64,000 bases of DNA from Ashinkailepas kermadecensis. Its lineage: Eukaryota > Arthropoda > Thecostraca > Neolepadidae. Shown here piece after piece: positions 21,498-33,966 of this stretch (its first letter is position 1; every line of letters begins with the position of its first letter). The notes under the pieces were generated by a model. It searched no databases. It saw only the letters and a program-made list of their open reading frames with translations, and was not told the origin of the DNA. The translations under genes and the position numbers were made by a program. The stretch lies in assembly GCA_034440615.1 (NCBI GenBank), contig JAOTOM010004957.1:62001-126000 (forward strand), given 5' to 3'.

Positions 21498-23816
21498 TGC
21501 AACACCGACTACGCTGTGCACTGATGTGGCCCATAACCGTCCAACAAGTGCAGGACAATGCAAGGTAATTCAAGACAGGACATGTCAATGTGCTGTGTTT
21601 CACTATGAGGAAGCTCAGTTTGTGCACCCCGCAGTTGGGCGCCTGATCTCAAGCACCATGCAACGGACCAATTCACTTCGATCTCAAGAGGAATGAGGAT
21701 CTCCGAGGCTGGCCATGATGTGACATGACAGCACCACCTCAGAGTGCATGTTAGCTACTGAAGAAGAAGTTAGGATGTAATAAAACAATCCCAGTTAGCT
21801 TGATCATAGCGAAATTGACACAAACAGAAAGCCTGACGGGTGAAAAACGCCGCACCCCATGATGTCCTCGAATAGCTGCCAATACGAGCCGAGAGGTGTG
21901 CATCCTGTCACAAACGTCACCACTAACGACTACGGCGATGTCAGTGCGTAGTAACCCTTTGGTGCAGATGACACTGAACTCAACGGCATGACTTGAGCAG
22001 CAGCTTTGAAACGGTAACTGCCGGTGATGGAAGAGAAAAGATCTCGACGAACTCGGTATTGTGCTGTTTGAGACGTGCACAAAAAGACGACCGGCCTGCT
22101 TTCGCGAGCGGTAATTGCACGGTGCCTCTACCGACGCATTGATCTCGTTATTTCGCATCGGGCTTTCTTGCGCACAGAATAATACCGGACATTATCCCGG
22201 TCAGCTGGCCTTAAAGGCCGCCAGGCCAGGCGGCGGCCGTCGCGAACTTGGCCGTTTTTATTTAGAATGGAGCGGGAGCGAGCAAAGCGAGCAGAGCGGG
22301 ACTCACGGCTCGCCTGTGGATACATTGGCAGTGGCCCGGCTGCTCGCCTCCATCGGGGGATTATTGTCCATCACTCGCTCTAGATCGGGGCTAAATTCAG
22401 AGGAATGGCTCAGAACTAGGCATTGATTTACACGAACAACGGGTAGAAACGGCACGAGTACATTTTTCTGATACAGGCTATAAACTTGCATTTACATTGG
22501 CGAAAGTAAATGCCCAAAGGAAAAAGACGACCAAAATATTCGCACCGGTCAGAACAGAGGCAGAGCATAAGCGCCAGCCGCGAATCCTAAATTATTGAAT
22601 AGCTGATGGGTAAATGTTCAATGTTTGACCGATGTCGATAAGGATACAAGTGCATTCCAGGAAATGTTTCTGGCAGTCATCACCTGGCATCAAATCACAC
22701 CCACATGACCTCTCAACATTATGCCACATTGTGAATCGGCAAAAAGAACTAATCAATCAAAACTCGACCAAAGCTCGTGGTGTTCGATATGTTCGATATA
22801 TTCGATAGGTTCGGTAGTTCGATATGTATTTAATGTAATCATGGTACTTCTGTTAGTACAAACGAGTTTCTTATATGGCGGATTGTTCTCAAAGCCAAAC
22901 CCGTAGCCTTGTCACAAGATACACTTAAATCTGTAAAATGCAAATTGTATGACCACATTTTGCTCCTCCGTTCATGCAACTGCTTGCTTTATGCGAATTT
23001 TCTGCATCTGCTCTCAAATGCACAAATGGGGCAGAGGTGTCCTAAAGGTGTCCTTAGCAGACCTTCAGAAAACTATATAAATATACTTGCCCTTTGCATA
23101 AACCAATTTATACGTTATGTTAGTTCATGTTCGCTAGCAAATTGATCGGAAAAATCATTCATAGGAAAATCAGTTGTCTGGCGACACTACAGCAGTTATA
23201 ATATGAAGTCTCGCTTCAGGGAGTGCAGGTCACCTTCCTTGTCGCAAGGACGAGTATGCGGCAGTCCAGCTATGTAGCTGCATCACCTGAAGGACAGTCT
23301 GCAAGGAGCAAACACACTAACTGGGCTGAGAATTATACCATCGATCATCAGCTGATAATGCAGTGTTGCGCTTTGTATGTCTCCTACTCCGTTCAATACG
23401 CAGTGAAAGGAAACGTGAACTGCTACCGCGCCTGCCTGGTGCCAGCAGTGTCGGATCTCCTTGTCACTTGTAGCTTGTCGCTATTGGCCAATAAACCAGC
23501 ATACTGAATCTGTTGCCCAAGCCAGAAAATTATCCTGCATTCAAAACGGGACGAAACATAGTGATGACATTGCAGCACATGTCTTATATGCCTTAGTGCC
23601 ATCGGGTAGCAGTGTCGTTTTGCGGTAATTACTTGTGGCCTTTAAAAAAATATATTCGAGATAGACTGAACTTAGTTGTCCTTAATGAATTTCTTTTTCC
23701 TTCGAAAACGCCTGGTGTAATCTGAGACTTTGGTATGCTCCTCCTTTTTAGGCGTGGTGGGGTGGAAAACTTCGGCACCTCCAACGGTTTTTTCTCGGAT
23801 CGTCTGTTTTGCGCCT
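21498..23816. other. Long unique stretch, no gene seen
   Basis: About 2.3 kb of AT-leaning DNA with no tandem array, except short gttcgatat repeats at 22778-22822. Frames up to 135 codons (for example minus strand 21751-22158) show no recognisable domain. If a host gene or intron lies in the window this is one of the better places for it, but I cannot show it. Confidence 0.35.
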
Positions 23817-23937
23817 TGACTGTTCGGTGAGCTAGGAGTGGCTTGTCTGTTCGGTGAGCAGGGGGTGGCTTGTCTGTTCGGTGAGCTCGGGGCGCCTTGT
23901 CCGCTCGGTGAGCGCGGGGTGGCCCGCCTGTCCGGCG
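23817..23937. repeat. 30-bp minisatellite, about 4 copies
   Basis: Unit contains ctgttcggtgagctaggagt and ggcttgt; copies diverge toward the 3' side. 30 bp keeps the minus-strand frame open with a 10-residue repeat. Confidence 0.85.
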
Positions 23938-24785
23938 CCTCTCTGACCGCCTCTCTGGCCGCCTTCTGACCGCCTTCTGGCTGCTGATCCGCCACGGATT
24001 GTGCGGTTTCCGCAACCGCCAAAAAAAACTGCTGAAGGAAAACTTGTAGCCCAATAACTACATGATTTTGCCGCGAGCAGGTCCACATTTTTACCCTGTC
24101 CATGTGAACTGATTAGGAAACAGTTCAACGACGTATGACGGTCGGTTCGCACGTCATTTCCTCCCCGGGATGAACACAGCGAGACTGCTACAGTAGTCTG
24201 GTCACACATCAGAGATGATATAAATTATATATCCGTTCACAGGAAGAATCAGGCGATGTCCACGTGTACCGCGGTGCGATGCCTGAACCCGATTGCTTTA
24301 GTGATTAATCAAAACTTAGCGTTCGGAACATAAAGATGACGATCTTTTAGTGTATAGGGTGCATTTGAACACGCAATGCCGTGAGGAAGTCGAAATGACT
24401 TCGTTTTGACATAGCACACCAAGTCTCCTTGCTTTACGTTTGTTCGCTGTCGAAATTAAACAAATTAAGCAATTATATGCGGCGGGACTGCAATTAATAC
24501 CGATGCCCGAACACACTATTACGCATATTAGTTATGGTAGACGAAAGGACACGAAATGTATATTCTGGAATAAATATGCTCCACCAGGACCAGCACCAAT
24601 CTTGGCTACTAGCCACATATGCTACGAGGGACGTTATTTTGTGCTCATGGCTTTGCTTTGCGCGACATAGACAGATTTAATATCCATTAGTATATTTCCA
24701 GCTCCTTTACGGGGCCATCATCATGTCATTGGATAATTTATCGGTGCGTACAGGCTATTCGCCATGTGCGTTCACCATGTTCGGG
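23938..24785. other. Unique sequence, no gene seen
   Basis: AT-rich from about 24200. Open frames are short and unrecognised. Confidence 0.4.
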
Positions 24786-25175
24786 CTCATTTTCATCAGG
24801 TTCAGTCATGACGTGCGGGCTTACATTCGTCAGGTTCAGTCATCACGTGCGGGCTTACATTCGTCAGGTTCAGTCATCACGTGCGGGCTTACATTCGTCA
24901 GGTTCAGTCATCACGTGCGGGCTTACATTCGTCAGGTTCAGTCATCACGTGCGGGCTTACATTCGTCAGGTTCAGTCATCACGTGCGGGCTTACATTCGT
25001 CAGGTTCAGTCATCACGTGCGGGCTTACATTCGTGGTTCAGTCATACGTGCGGCTTACATTCGTCAGGTCGCTCACGCGGGCTTACATTCGTCAGGTTCA
25101 GTCATCACGTGCGGGCTTACATTCGTCAGGTTCAGTCATCACGTCATCACGTCATCACGTTACATTCGTCAGGTT
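24786..25175. repeat. 34-bp minisatellite, about 11 copies
   Basis: Unit contains ggttcagtcatcacgtgcgg and gcttacattcgtca. Units near 25030-25080 have small deletions, and a catcacgt sub-repeat is expanded near 25135-25160. Every full unit has the palindromic core CACGTG. Confidence 0.93.
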
Positions 25176-25636
25176 CATTTAGCCTCATGCGTTAGTTCGT
25201 TCACACTCGCTCAACCACAAACGCCTCAAGTGGAACGTCGCGAGATCTGCCAAAGGAAGACAAATCGGAATCGCATGTGTCATGTGAGCTAACATCGCTG
25301 GCAGGGTGAGCCTCAACGACATGTACACATGTCAGTGTCACATGCAGGTGGCCAAATGGTCCATTACTTGGTGCGACAACCAACCCTGCCTGAAAACGCC
25401 CTCAGACTAGACCTGGCTAACTGGACCACCTGGCCGCATCAGACCTGCCTGAAAAGACTTCAAGATCCAACAGGTCTGCCTGACAAGACGACAAAGCCAG
25501 ACCTGATCTGACTGACAAGACCTTAAAATAAAGATCTGCTCTCACTGACAAGACCTTAGGATTAGATCAGTAAGGAACTGTCAGGCCATTGCAGACTACA
25601 AGTCACAGGACCCCATGACCGGAGCACTTGTAATCG
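25176..25636. other. Unique sequence with short acctg-rich direct repeats
   Basis: At 25425-25530 degenerate repeats of gacctgcctgaaaagac type occur. No gene seen. Confidence 0.4.
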
Positions 25637-25900
25637 ATACTGACCACTGATCACTGACAAACTGTGACCGACACCGACCACTGATCACTGACAAACTGTG
25701 ACCGACACCGACCACTGATCACTGACAAACTGTGACCGACACCGACCACTGATCACTGACAAACTGTGACCGACACCGACCACTGATCACTGATCACCTC
25801 CGACCGACACCGACCACTGATCACTGATCACCTCCGACCGACACCGACCACTGATCACTGGCAAACTGTGACCGACACCGACCACTGATAATCGACCACC
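25637..25900. repeat. 34-bp minisatellite, about 7 copies
   Basis: Unit contains gaccactgatcactgacaaa and ctgtgaccgacacc. The tgatca core is palindromic. One variant block (cacctccgaccgacaccg) is duplicated at 25795-25845. Confidence 0.93.
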
Positions 25901-27608
25901 TGCAACTAGATCACTGCTACTATCCATACTCACCGCTATTATACATGCACATGCTACAAGCTCACTGCAGTTTACCACCACAGTCCATACCATCGCATAA
26001 CTCTGCGCTCGTAACTAGAGGCTTGAACACCGATCACACGTCGCTGTCGGTACCACTCACCCCGTAAATGAGCTGCGGACTAATTTACATGCATCGTCAA
26101 CAATTTGCAGCAGCTATTTTTCGGTTACCTTGCAGCTATTTTTAGGCTACCTTGCAGGTATCTTATTGTTTGCGCGTGCTCTCTGCATTCTTACGGTAGG
26201 AGCGCCACTGTGATCCGGTGGCTGTTGGTGGCAGCAGTACGGTGGCACTCTCCTGCCCACCGGGCACTCCTGGCGATGCTACACCTCGTGTGCACCAAAT
26301 TGTTCTCTGCATGGCGTTCGGCGGGGATTTTATCGTCACTTACCGGTGTACGTTAGCTGTTGTCAATGGCAATGCATTGATACACGCAACGCTAGTCCCA
26401 CGTTCAATAATGGATTTAAGGGTGTGTTTTACAGCAACAATAACTTCTGGAAGCTCTCACGTACGCCCGTCGGTCCACCCGATGTGCATCAGCCCAGAGA
26501 CGAGTCGTAAAACGGAGACGAGAGAGAATCACATCTGAGCGCGAGGCTCAGCAACACCCACCTTACGGCGATCCCTGGGCGGTCAGCCCTGACGCGGAGC
26601 ACACATGTCCCTTCAGCTCGGCCAGCGGTCGGCGCGGGGGACTCTCGTGATGCTCACGTGCCGGCCGTCCGGCGTCAACAACGTCAATGTCAAATTTGCC
26701 GCCGGAGGGCAGCTCGACTGAACAGTCCTGACGTACGCAGCCGGCCGGTGTGCCGAGAGTCAGCCTCTCAGTCGGATCCGTTTGAGGCGGCGGTGCCGGC
26801 GATAGCTGCGCTCGTCTGGCCGGCGGCCTCACCACGCGACCGTCCGTCGACAACGCCCGGCGCGCGTAGCGACTCGAACCCTCCCGGCGGCGCGCAGCAC
26901 GCGGCACTGGCCAGCCCGGAGGAGCGCCCGCGCGCGCGCGCACAGCACGCGACAGCAGCGCCACCGCAGCAGCCGGCCGGCCGGTAGCCCCCTGTCGGCC
27001 CCCCGCCGACTGTCCCCCGCCGGCCGGCCGCGGCAAAAATGACGTGAATGTTTTCCCGGGTGTTTTTGCGCGATGCACGTGTGACGGCTGCTGCGCCCTC
27101 TGCCGGCTACCTGAGGCGACAACCATCTGTCGGCCTCTGTCGGCTACCTGAGGCGACACCCATCCGAAACTGACGACGGCGGCCAGCGGCCCAAAGTCGC
27201 CCGGCGCAGATTCAGATGTGGATACGGATACCGTGGTCGGTTACCGGACAGGGATCCCCCGTGGAGCAAGCGGGGGTAATGGGTGCCGAGGAGACGACGT
27301 ATGCGCCGCAGATAGACCATCGAAGGGCAGGGACCACGAGACGGACGGTACGACGTATCCCTAACTGGCAGTGACCATTAATGGGCCGAGGAGGCTGTCC
27401 ATAAATACATAACGCGTGAAGTGGTTGGACAAGAGAAGGATGCAAATATTTTCCACATAATACGTGCAATTCACCATATTTTACAACGAGCACTTCGGCA
27501 CACATTTGTGGGATGCACAAGAGCTACTTTAGTATTTTTGGTTTGAGATCGATAAGCTATAGTTAGCTACCCGACGGACATAGTGAAGCACACTCTCGGC
27601 CTCCAGCA
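25901..27608. other. Unique sequence with a GC-rich CpG-dense segment
   Basis: 26560-27200 is strongly GC- and CpG-rich (cgcgcgcgcgcacagcacgc near 26935). A minus-strand frame of 198 codons spans it but its composition (Arg, Pro, Ala, Gly) is what such DNA gives by chance. A short ggctacctgaggcgac duplication lies at 27103 and 27139. It could be an unmethylated promoter-like island; there is no start site evidence. Confidence 0.35.
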
Positions 27609-27610
27609 GT

Positions 27611-27950
27611 GCACCGCACCTGAGGATATCCCCGACTCCGCCATCGCACCTGAGGATATCCCCGACTCCGCCACCGCACCTAAGGATATCCCCGACTCCG
27701 CCATCGCACCTGAGGATATCCCCTACTCCGCCACCGCACCGGAGGATATCCCCGACTCCGCCACCGCACCTGAGGATATCCCCGACTCCGCCACCGCACC
27801 TGAGGATATCCCCGACTCCGCCACCGCACCTGAGGATATCCCCGACTCCGCCATCGCACCGGAGGATATCCCCGACTCCGCCATCGCACCTGAGGATATC
27901 CCCGACTCCGCCATCGCACCTGAGGACATCCCCGACTCCGCCACCGCGTG
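27611..27950. repeat. 30-bp minisatellite inside LINE ORF2, about 12 copies
   Basis: Unit contains gcacctgaggatatccccga and ctccgccacc. In the plus frame of the surrounding LINE it encodes the ten residues APEDIPDSAT, so the array keeps frame with both the upstream VKHTLGLQQCT and the downstream KFNAYYANIE. The unit is therefore best read as ten codons of the element copied in place. Differences between copies are mostly replacements (acc/atc, gag/aag, gac/tac). Confidence 0.93.
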
Positions 27951-28029
27951 CAAATTCAACGCTTACTACGCCAACATCGAATGTCGCATTGCCGAGCAGC
28001 TGGCCGGGAATTAAGTTGAGTTGCCATCC

Positions 28030-28480
28030 CGTCCACCCACCGTAACGAGCGCAGCCGTCCACCCACCGTAACGAGCGCAGCCGTCCACCCGCCGTAACGA
28101 GCGGAGCCGTCCACCCACCGTAACGAGCGGAGCCGTCCACCCGCCGTAACGAGCGGAGCCGTCCACCCACCGTAACGAGCGGAGCCGTCCACCCGCCGTA
28201 ACGAGCGGAGCCGTCCACCCGCCGTAACGAGCGGAGCCGTCCACCCACCGTAACGAGCGCAGCCGTCCACCCGCCGTAACGAGCGCAGCCGTCCACCCAC
28301 CGTAACGAGCGCAGCCGTCCACCCACCGTAACGAGCGCAGCCGTCCACCCACCGTAACGAGCGCAGCCGTCCACCCGCCGTAACGAGCGCAGCCGTCCAC
28401 CCACCGTAACGAGCGCAGCCGTCCACCCACCGTAACGAGCGCAGCCGTCCACCCACCGTAACGAGCGCAGCCGTCCACCC
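28030..28480. repeat. 26-bp minisatellite inside LINE ORF2, about 17 copies
   Basis: Unit contains ccgtccacccaccgtaacga and gcgcag with cacc/cgcc and cgcag/cggag variants. It begins directly after the LINE pre-RT block and ends directly before the RT start block, so it too lies within the element. 26 bp shifts frame, so this array would have destroyed the ORF. Confidence 0.93.
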
Positions 28481-28551
28481 GGTCACGCTGCCCCTGAGAT
28501 CAGCGCCGCACTCAGCGCCATCAGCGACACCAAGGCGAGGGGCAGCGACGG

Positions 28552-29599
28552 TGTGCCACTGTGGCTGGTGCGGCGGTGTGCCACTGTGGCTGGTGCGGCG
28601 GTGTGACACTGTGGCTGGTGCGGCGGTGTGCCACTGTGGCTGGTGCGGCGGTGTGCCACTGCGGCTGGTGCGGCGGTGTGCCACTGTGGCTGGTGCGGCG
28701 GTGTGCCACTGTGGCTGGTGCGGCGGTGTGCCACTGCGGCTGGTGCGGCGGTGTGCCACTGTGGCTGGTGCGGCGGTGTGCCACTGTGGCTGGTGCGGCG
28801 TGTGCAGGGCTGGTGGGTGTGCCACTGTGGCTGGTGCGGCGGTGTGCCACTGTGGCTTCGGTGGCTGGTGCGGCGGTGTGCCACTGTGGCTGGTGCGGCG
28901 GTGTGCCACTGCGGCTGGTGCGGCGGTGTGCCACTGTGGCTGGTGCGGCGGTGTGCCACTGTGGCTGGTGCGGCGGTGTGCCACTGTGGCTGGTGCGGCG
29001 GTGTGCCACTGTGGCTGGTGCGGCGGTGTGCCACTGTGGCTGGTGCGGCGGTGTGCCACTGTGGCTGGTGCGGCGGTGTGCCACTGTGGCTGGTGCGGCG
29101 ATGTGCCACTGCGGCTGGTGCGGCGGTGTGCCACTGTGGCTGGTGCGGCGGTGTGCCACTGTGGCTGGTGCGGCGGTGTGCCACTGTGGCTGGTGCGGCG
29201 GTGTGCCACTGCGGCTGGTGCGGCGGTGTGCCACTGTGGCTGGTGCGGCGGTGTGCCACTGTGGCTGGTGCGGCGTGTGCCACTGTGGCTGGTGCGGCGG
29301 TGTGCCACTGTGGCTGGTGCGGCGGTGTGCCACTGTGGCTGGTGCGGCGGTGTGCCACTGTGGCTGGTGCGGCGGTGTGCCACTGTGGCTGGTGCGGCGG
29401 TGTGCCACTGTGGCTGGTGCGGCGGTGTGCCACTGCGGCTGGTGCGGCGGTGTGCCACTGCGGCTGGTGCGGCGGTGTGCCACTGTGGCTGGTGCGGCGG
29501 TGTGCCACTGTGGCTGGTGCGGCGGTGTGCCACTGCGGCTGGTGCGGCGGTGTGCCACTGTGGCTGGTGCGGCGGTGTGCCACTGTGGCTGGTGCGGCG
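28552..29599. repeat. 25-bp minisatellite inside the RT domain, about 42 copies
   Basis: Unit is tgtgccactgtggctggtgc plus ggcgg, with ctgtgg/ctgcgg variants and a few shortened units (28799, 29273). The first unit is continuous with the RT start block (coding GSDGVPLWLVRRC) and the last is continuous with the following block (RRCFPVAGP), so the amplified segment is codons of the RT itself. Frames of 345-380 codons on both strands here are repeat artefacts. Confidence 0.95.
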
Positions 29600-31269
29600 A
29601 TGCTTCCCTGTCGCTGGCCCCACATTCTTCATGTGATTAACGTGCTGCCTGTCGGCAGAGATGTCCCTGCGGTGTGGAAGCATGCTGTTTCTGTTTCCAT
29701 TTTAAGATCAGGTGACAGAGCAGAGCCGAGTAATTTTAGGCCAGTGTATTGAATGTCATCGCGAAGCTAACTGAAAAACTAGTCAGCACGCTGCTAACAA
29801 ACTACATTTATAAGCATTGCGTGCTCACGACTACACAATATGCGTATCGGCCCCACCGTTCCTCTGAGAGCGCTACCGTTAACATTGTCAGCACGATATC
29901 TTGAAGCAGAGATGAGGGGCGTGTAGCAGGTACTGCGTCGTGTCATTTATCGAAAACATTTGATTGTGTTGACTGCGATGTGCTCCTAACAAAGCTCCAG
30001 TGGTGTAGTATATCGACGCATTGGTTCAGAAATTATATCTGCAATCGAACAGTCAGTTAAACGGCAGTTAAATGTTCTGGAAATGTCTTGCGGTCTAGTG
30101 CAAGGCATCAGCTTGGGGCCGATCCTGTTCAGCCTGTTTACTAGTTATTTGCCCTGTCATCTTTCACGAAATGCAACCATCTTCATATATGTACGCGACA
30201 CACAAATCATGCTCAGTGCCGTGCCTACGCCCATCGGAGGTCATCTAAGAGACCTCCGTGCACATGTGAAGGCTGACCTGGCTCTCCGCCTGGTTTACTG
30301 CGAACGGGCTCAAAATCAACCCCTCAAAAACGGAATTTACATTGTTTGGCACACCAGTGCCAAACCAGTCAAAGAGACAACACACTTTCCCGTCGACTCT
30401 CAAGGGGTCGCTTTGAGGTCGGCCAAAAACAATGAAATGCTCCGCATCTATCTCGACCAATACCTCAGCATGTCAAGGCAAACTAGTCACGTCTGCGTTG
30501 TGCAACGCCGTTACAACGGTCTTATTACAATCAGCAAGATAGGAAATACTCTTCCAAGAATACTTTAAAACGCTCATACAAACCCTGGTATTTGCGCACT
30601 TAACATACTGCCTGCCAGCATGGGCTCCACCTACGCAGAAGGAACGGCACCGGATTGAAAACAAATACACTTCGCTGACCGCATTTTCGCAAATAAACAC
30701 CGACACCAAGACATAACCGAGGAGCGCATGCACACACAATGGATCACTTTCGACTCCATGGTGAAAATCAAGTACTCTACCCTGATCCACGGGACCATAC
30801 ACTAGGTAGATGGGCTCCAAAATCTTAAAAGCCTTGTCACACCCCAGGTGAACATTTCCGAGTCCTCGCGACCCCGCGCATGTCCTCTGACAGCCAACTC
30901 CAGGCGGGCCGGTGCCGACTAGAGGCAACGAAACAACCTGTTCCTGTCTGCTCTATTTGCATGTGGAACAGCCCGAGTCGCCTGCTCCAGAGTGTACACA
31001 CAAATGCTAGTCTTAAAAAGGCCGTAAAAGAGACGCTAATGACTTGTTTATTTGCAACTCTGATTGTATTCTCAAAATGCTTCATGTTTAAAGCTACGCT
31101 CCGGTCCATATTTTACACCTACTGTATGACTCTGTGGTGTAACAGCCAATATTGTTTCTGATAGCACAACGAAGTGCAATACAATATAATTCAATACCCC
31201 ACAGATCCCGACCACGCATGCGTGAGGAGCAAGGTGCCGTGTACCCTCTCTGTCACGACACAGAATAAC

Positions 31270-32460
31270 AATGCATCTCAGCTAAAGCAGAAAAACAATG
31301 TATCTCAGCTAGGAACAGGGCACTCAGAATGCTGGGACTCATTAATATAAGTGTGATATATAAGAGCAAGGAAGTCATGAAAAAAAAACTGTACTTAGCA
31401 TATGTGCGACCCCACTTGGAACATTCTTACAAGCATGGAGCCCCTACCTAGAAAAAGATATAGACACGTTAGAAAGAGTCCAGCGCAAAGCAACTAGACT
31501 CATCAGTGGAATAGGTAACTTAGAATATGGAGAAAGGCTTGTGCCATTAGATATGTACTCACTCAAGTATAGGAGACTAAGGGGGGACATGATTGAAATG
31601 TACACAATTATTAAAGGACTAGATCAGGTCAATTTGAATGACGCTCTTCAGTTTAGAGTATCACATAGGGTTATCAATTCAGGTTAGACAAGTTGAGGTG
31701 TAGGACAGTTAAGCGACAACAGGTCTTCAGTCAAAGGGTTGTTGATCAGTGGAATAGGCTGCCTGCTGATGTTGTGGGGAGTTCCTCATTGAATGTATTT
31801 AAAAGTAGAGTGGACACATTTTTTCAGCCAGGAAAATCTTGTTTTTGAGTTCTAATTTGTGATGGATGCGTGAGATTTATGCTAAGTAAGTGTGCACGGC
31901 ACAGATCCCTTTAAGCAGGCATGGATGCAGTTTGAAAATCATTGGTAAGGCATTGAATCCACATATGTTAAGATGGATCAAGGGAATAGGGCTGGATAGC
32001 TAGGGTAGATATGCATTGATAGGTGTGTGGAATGTTGGTGGATGGTTTCTTTTTTGGGGATGTTTGTGGGGGGTCTTTTTACCAGGCGTATGGTACCTTC
32101 CACTTACAGACTTTACTGGAGGGGCTCTTGGGTCTCTTATTAAGTCTAAACACCTTATAACTTTATATAGGGTGTACCTAGCAGTGGATTCAGCACCTTC
32201 AATCGGGATGTGATACTGATGAGATTGGCTATGGTAGCACAATGGGCATGATTGGAGGAGTTTCTAATTGTTGAGGAGTGTGTTATGCAATATCAGGTGA
32301 ATGGTGCTAGATAGGCTGGGATATATAGCTCCCTAGGAACTTGAGATAATGGATTGATTGGTGTGAGAGCATGCACTTTTCTAGTATCTTTTATAGATAG
32401 GCTTAACCCAGATGGGCCCCTGTGGCTCTTATTAAACCTTAATACTTTATGACTTTATGA
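31270..32460 (+). pseudogene. CR1-like LINE 3' end, decayed
   Basis: A different LINE from the upstream one. Reading with two frameshifts gives LYLAYVRPHLE, AWSPYLEKDIDTLERVQRKA, TRLISGIGNLEYGERLVPLD, YSLKYRRLRGDMIEMYTIIK, then RVVDQWNRLPADVV and FKSRVDTFF (31330-31840). This is the well-known C-terminal block that follows the RT domain in CR1-type LINEs. A 3' untranslated region follows, with two related tail segments (cttattaagtctaaacacct near 32132 and ctcttattaaaccttaatac near 32427), the second ending in the short direct repeat actttatgactttatga. The 5' part is missing, as usual for truncated LINE copies. Confidence 0.82.
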
Positions 32461-32543
32461 CGCTTCACGACGAGATGATGATGTGCTTCCAGTAGCAGTC
32501 AGGGTCAAAACGGCGGCATACAGACACCAGTGAAGATTCTAGG

Positions 32544-33966
32544 ACAAATGTACGTATGGTAGATGTACGTAAGCGCAGATGTACGTATGGCAATTGAACG
32601 TAAGCGCAGATGTACGTATGGCTAATGTACGTAAGCGCAAATGTACGTATGGCAAAAGTACGTACGCGCAGATGTACGTCAGCGCAGATGTACGTAAGCG
32701 CAAATGTACGTAAGCGCAAAAGTACGTACGCGCAAATGTACGTAAGCGCAAATGTACGTATGCGCAAAAGTACGTAAGCGCAAAAGTACGTAAGCGCAAA
32801 TGTACGTATGCGCAAAAGTACGTATGCGCAAATGTACGTATGCGCAAATGTACGTATGCGCAAAAGTACGTAAGCGCAAATATGCGTAAGTGCAAATGTA
32901 CGTAAACGCGAATATACTTAGGTGGAAATGTACGTAAGCGCAAAAGTACGTATGCAGAAATGTACGTATGCGCAAATGTACGTATGTACAATTGTACGTA
33001 TGCGCAAATGTACGTACATTTACGCATGTGTACCTTTGCGTTTACGTACATTTGGTTAGGTACATATGTCATACGTACATTTGCGTTTACATACATTCGC
33101 TTACGTACCTTTGCCATACACACATTTGTTCTTATGTATATCTGCCAAAAATACATTCACCATACGTACTTTTGCGCTTTCGTATATCTGAGCTACCGTA
33201 CTTTTGGTTAGGCACATATGCCATACGTACATTTACGCTTACATACATTCGCTTACGTACCTTTGTCATACGTACATTTGCTCTTACGTATATCTGCCAT
33301 CAGTACATTTGCCATACGTACTTTTGCGCTTACGTCCATATCTGCATACGTACATTTGCGCCGACATATTTTTGCGCTTACGCCCATTTGCAATTACGTG
33401 CATTTACGTATAAGTATATATGCGCTTACGCACATTTGCGCTTACGTACTTCTGCGCTTAAGTACATTTGCGAGTACGCACATGTGGGCTTACGTACATT
33501 TGCGCATACGTACTTTTGCGCTTACGTACACTTGCGCTTACGTACATATGCGCTTACATACTTTTGCGCGTACGTACTTTTGCGCATACGTACATTTGCG
33601 CTTACATACTTTTGCGCTTACGTACTTTTGCGCATACGTACATTTGCGCTTACGTACACTTGCGCATACGTACTTTTGCGCTTACGTACATTTGCGCTTA
33701 CGTACTTTTGCGCTTACGTACGTTTGCCTTACGTACATTTGCGCTTACGTAAGTTTGCACTTACGTACATTTGCGCAATTTGCGCATATGTACATTTGCG
33801 CATACGTACATTTACCATACCTACATTTGCGCTTACGTACATTAGCCATACGTACATCTGTGCTTACGTACGATTGTCATTCGTACATCTGCGCTTACGT
33901 ACATTTGCTTACGTACATTTGCGTACGTACATCTGCCGTGCGTACATTTGCTTTACGTACATTTGT
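32544..33966. mobile_element. Foldback-like inverted array of 16-bp units
   Basis: The left arm (32544-33013) is built from gcgcaaatgtacgtaa-type units and the right arm (33014-33966) from the reverse complement. They meet at the palindrome aaatgtac/gtacattt. Both outer ends start acaaatgtacgta. The distal ends of the arms also share the same order of rare variants (for example gtatggctaatgtacgtaag, then caattgaacg versus caatcgtacg), so the arms are a true inverted duplication, not two independent arrays. The right arm is longer and includes a 152-bp duplicated block starting ttggttagg at 33052 and 33204. Long inverted ends made of short tandem repeats are the hallmark of Foldback elements; I find no clear target duplication and no transposase. 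Confidence 0.75.

Larger units (their letters stand above)
27550..31110 (+). pseudogene. L2-like non-LTR retrotransposon ORF2, decayed and expanded by three minisatellites
   Basis: Scattered plus-strand blocks align in order with an endonuclease/RT LINE. At 27950-28014 the reading KFNAYYANIECRIAEQLAGN is the pre-RT block. At 28481-28561 EISAALSAISDTKARGSDG is the start of the RT domain. At 29640-29752 VPAVWKHAV and GDRAEPSNFRPVY are RT motif 2. At 29756-30060 come KLTEKLVSTLLTNY and a damaged D-x-x-KTFDCVD block. At 30083-30345 come GLVQGISLGPILFSLF and IYVRDTQI, which is the family's YADD catalytic motif mutated to YVRD (30188-30199). At 30570-30662 and 30880-31060 lie the C-terminal blocks (LVFAHLTYCLPAWAPPTQKE; LKKAVKETLM). 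Stops and frameshifts break it throughout, so it is dead. Clade placement (L2/CR1/Crack group) is by motif style only. The three arrays between 27611 and 29599 sit inside the coding region and are listed separately. Confidence 0.85.

Noticed and set aside
26563..27159. 198-codon minus-strand frame in CpG-rich DNA
   Set aside because: High GC content suppresses stops; the product is Arg/Pro/Ala/Gly-rich and matches nothing known to me.
27956..29683. Frames of 345-575 codons on both strands over the 26- and 25-bp arrays
   Set aside because: Created by stop-free units inside a dead LINE; five or more frames are open at once.
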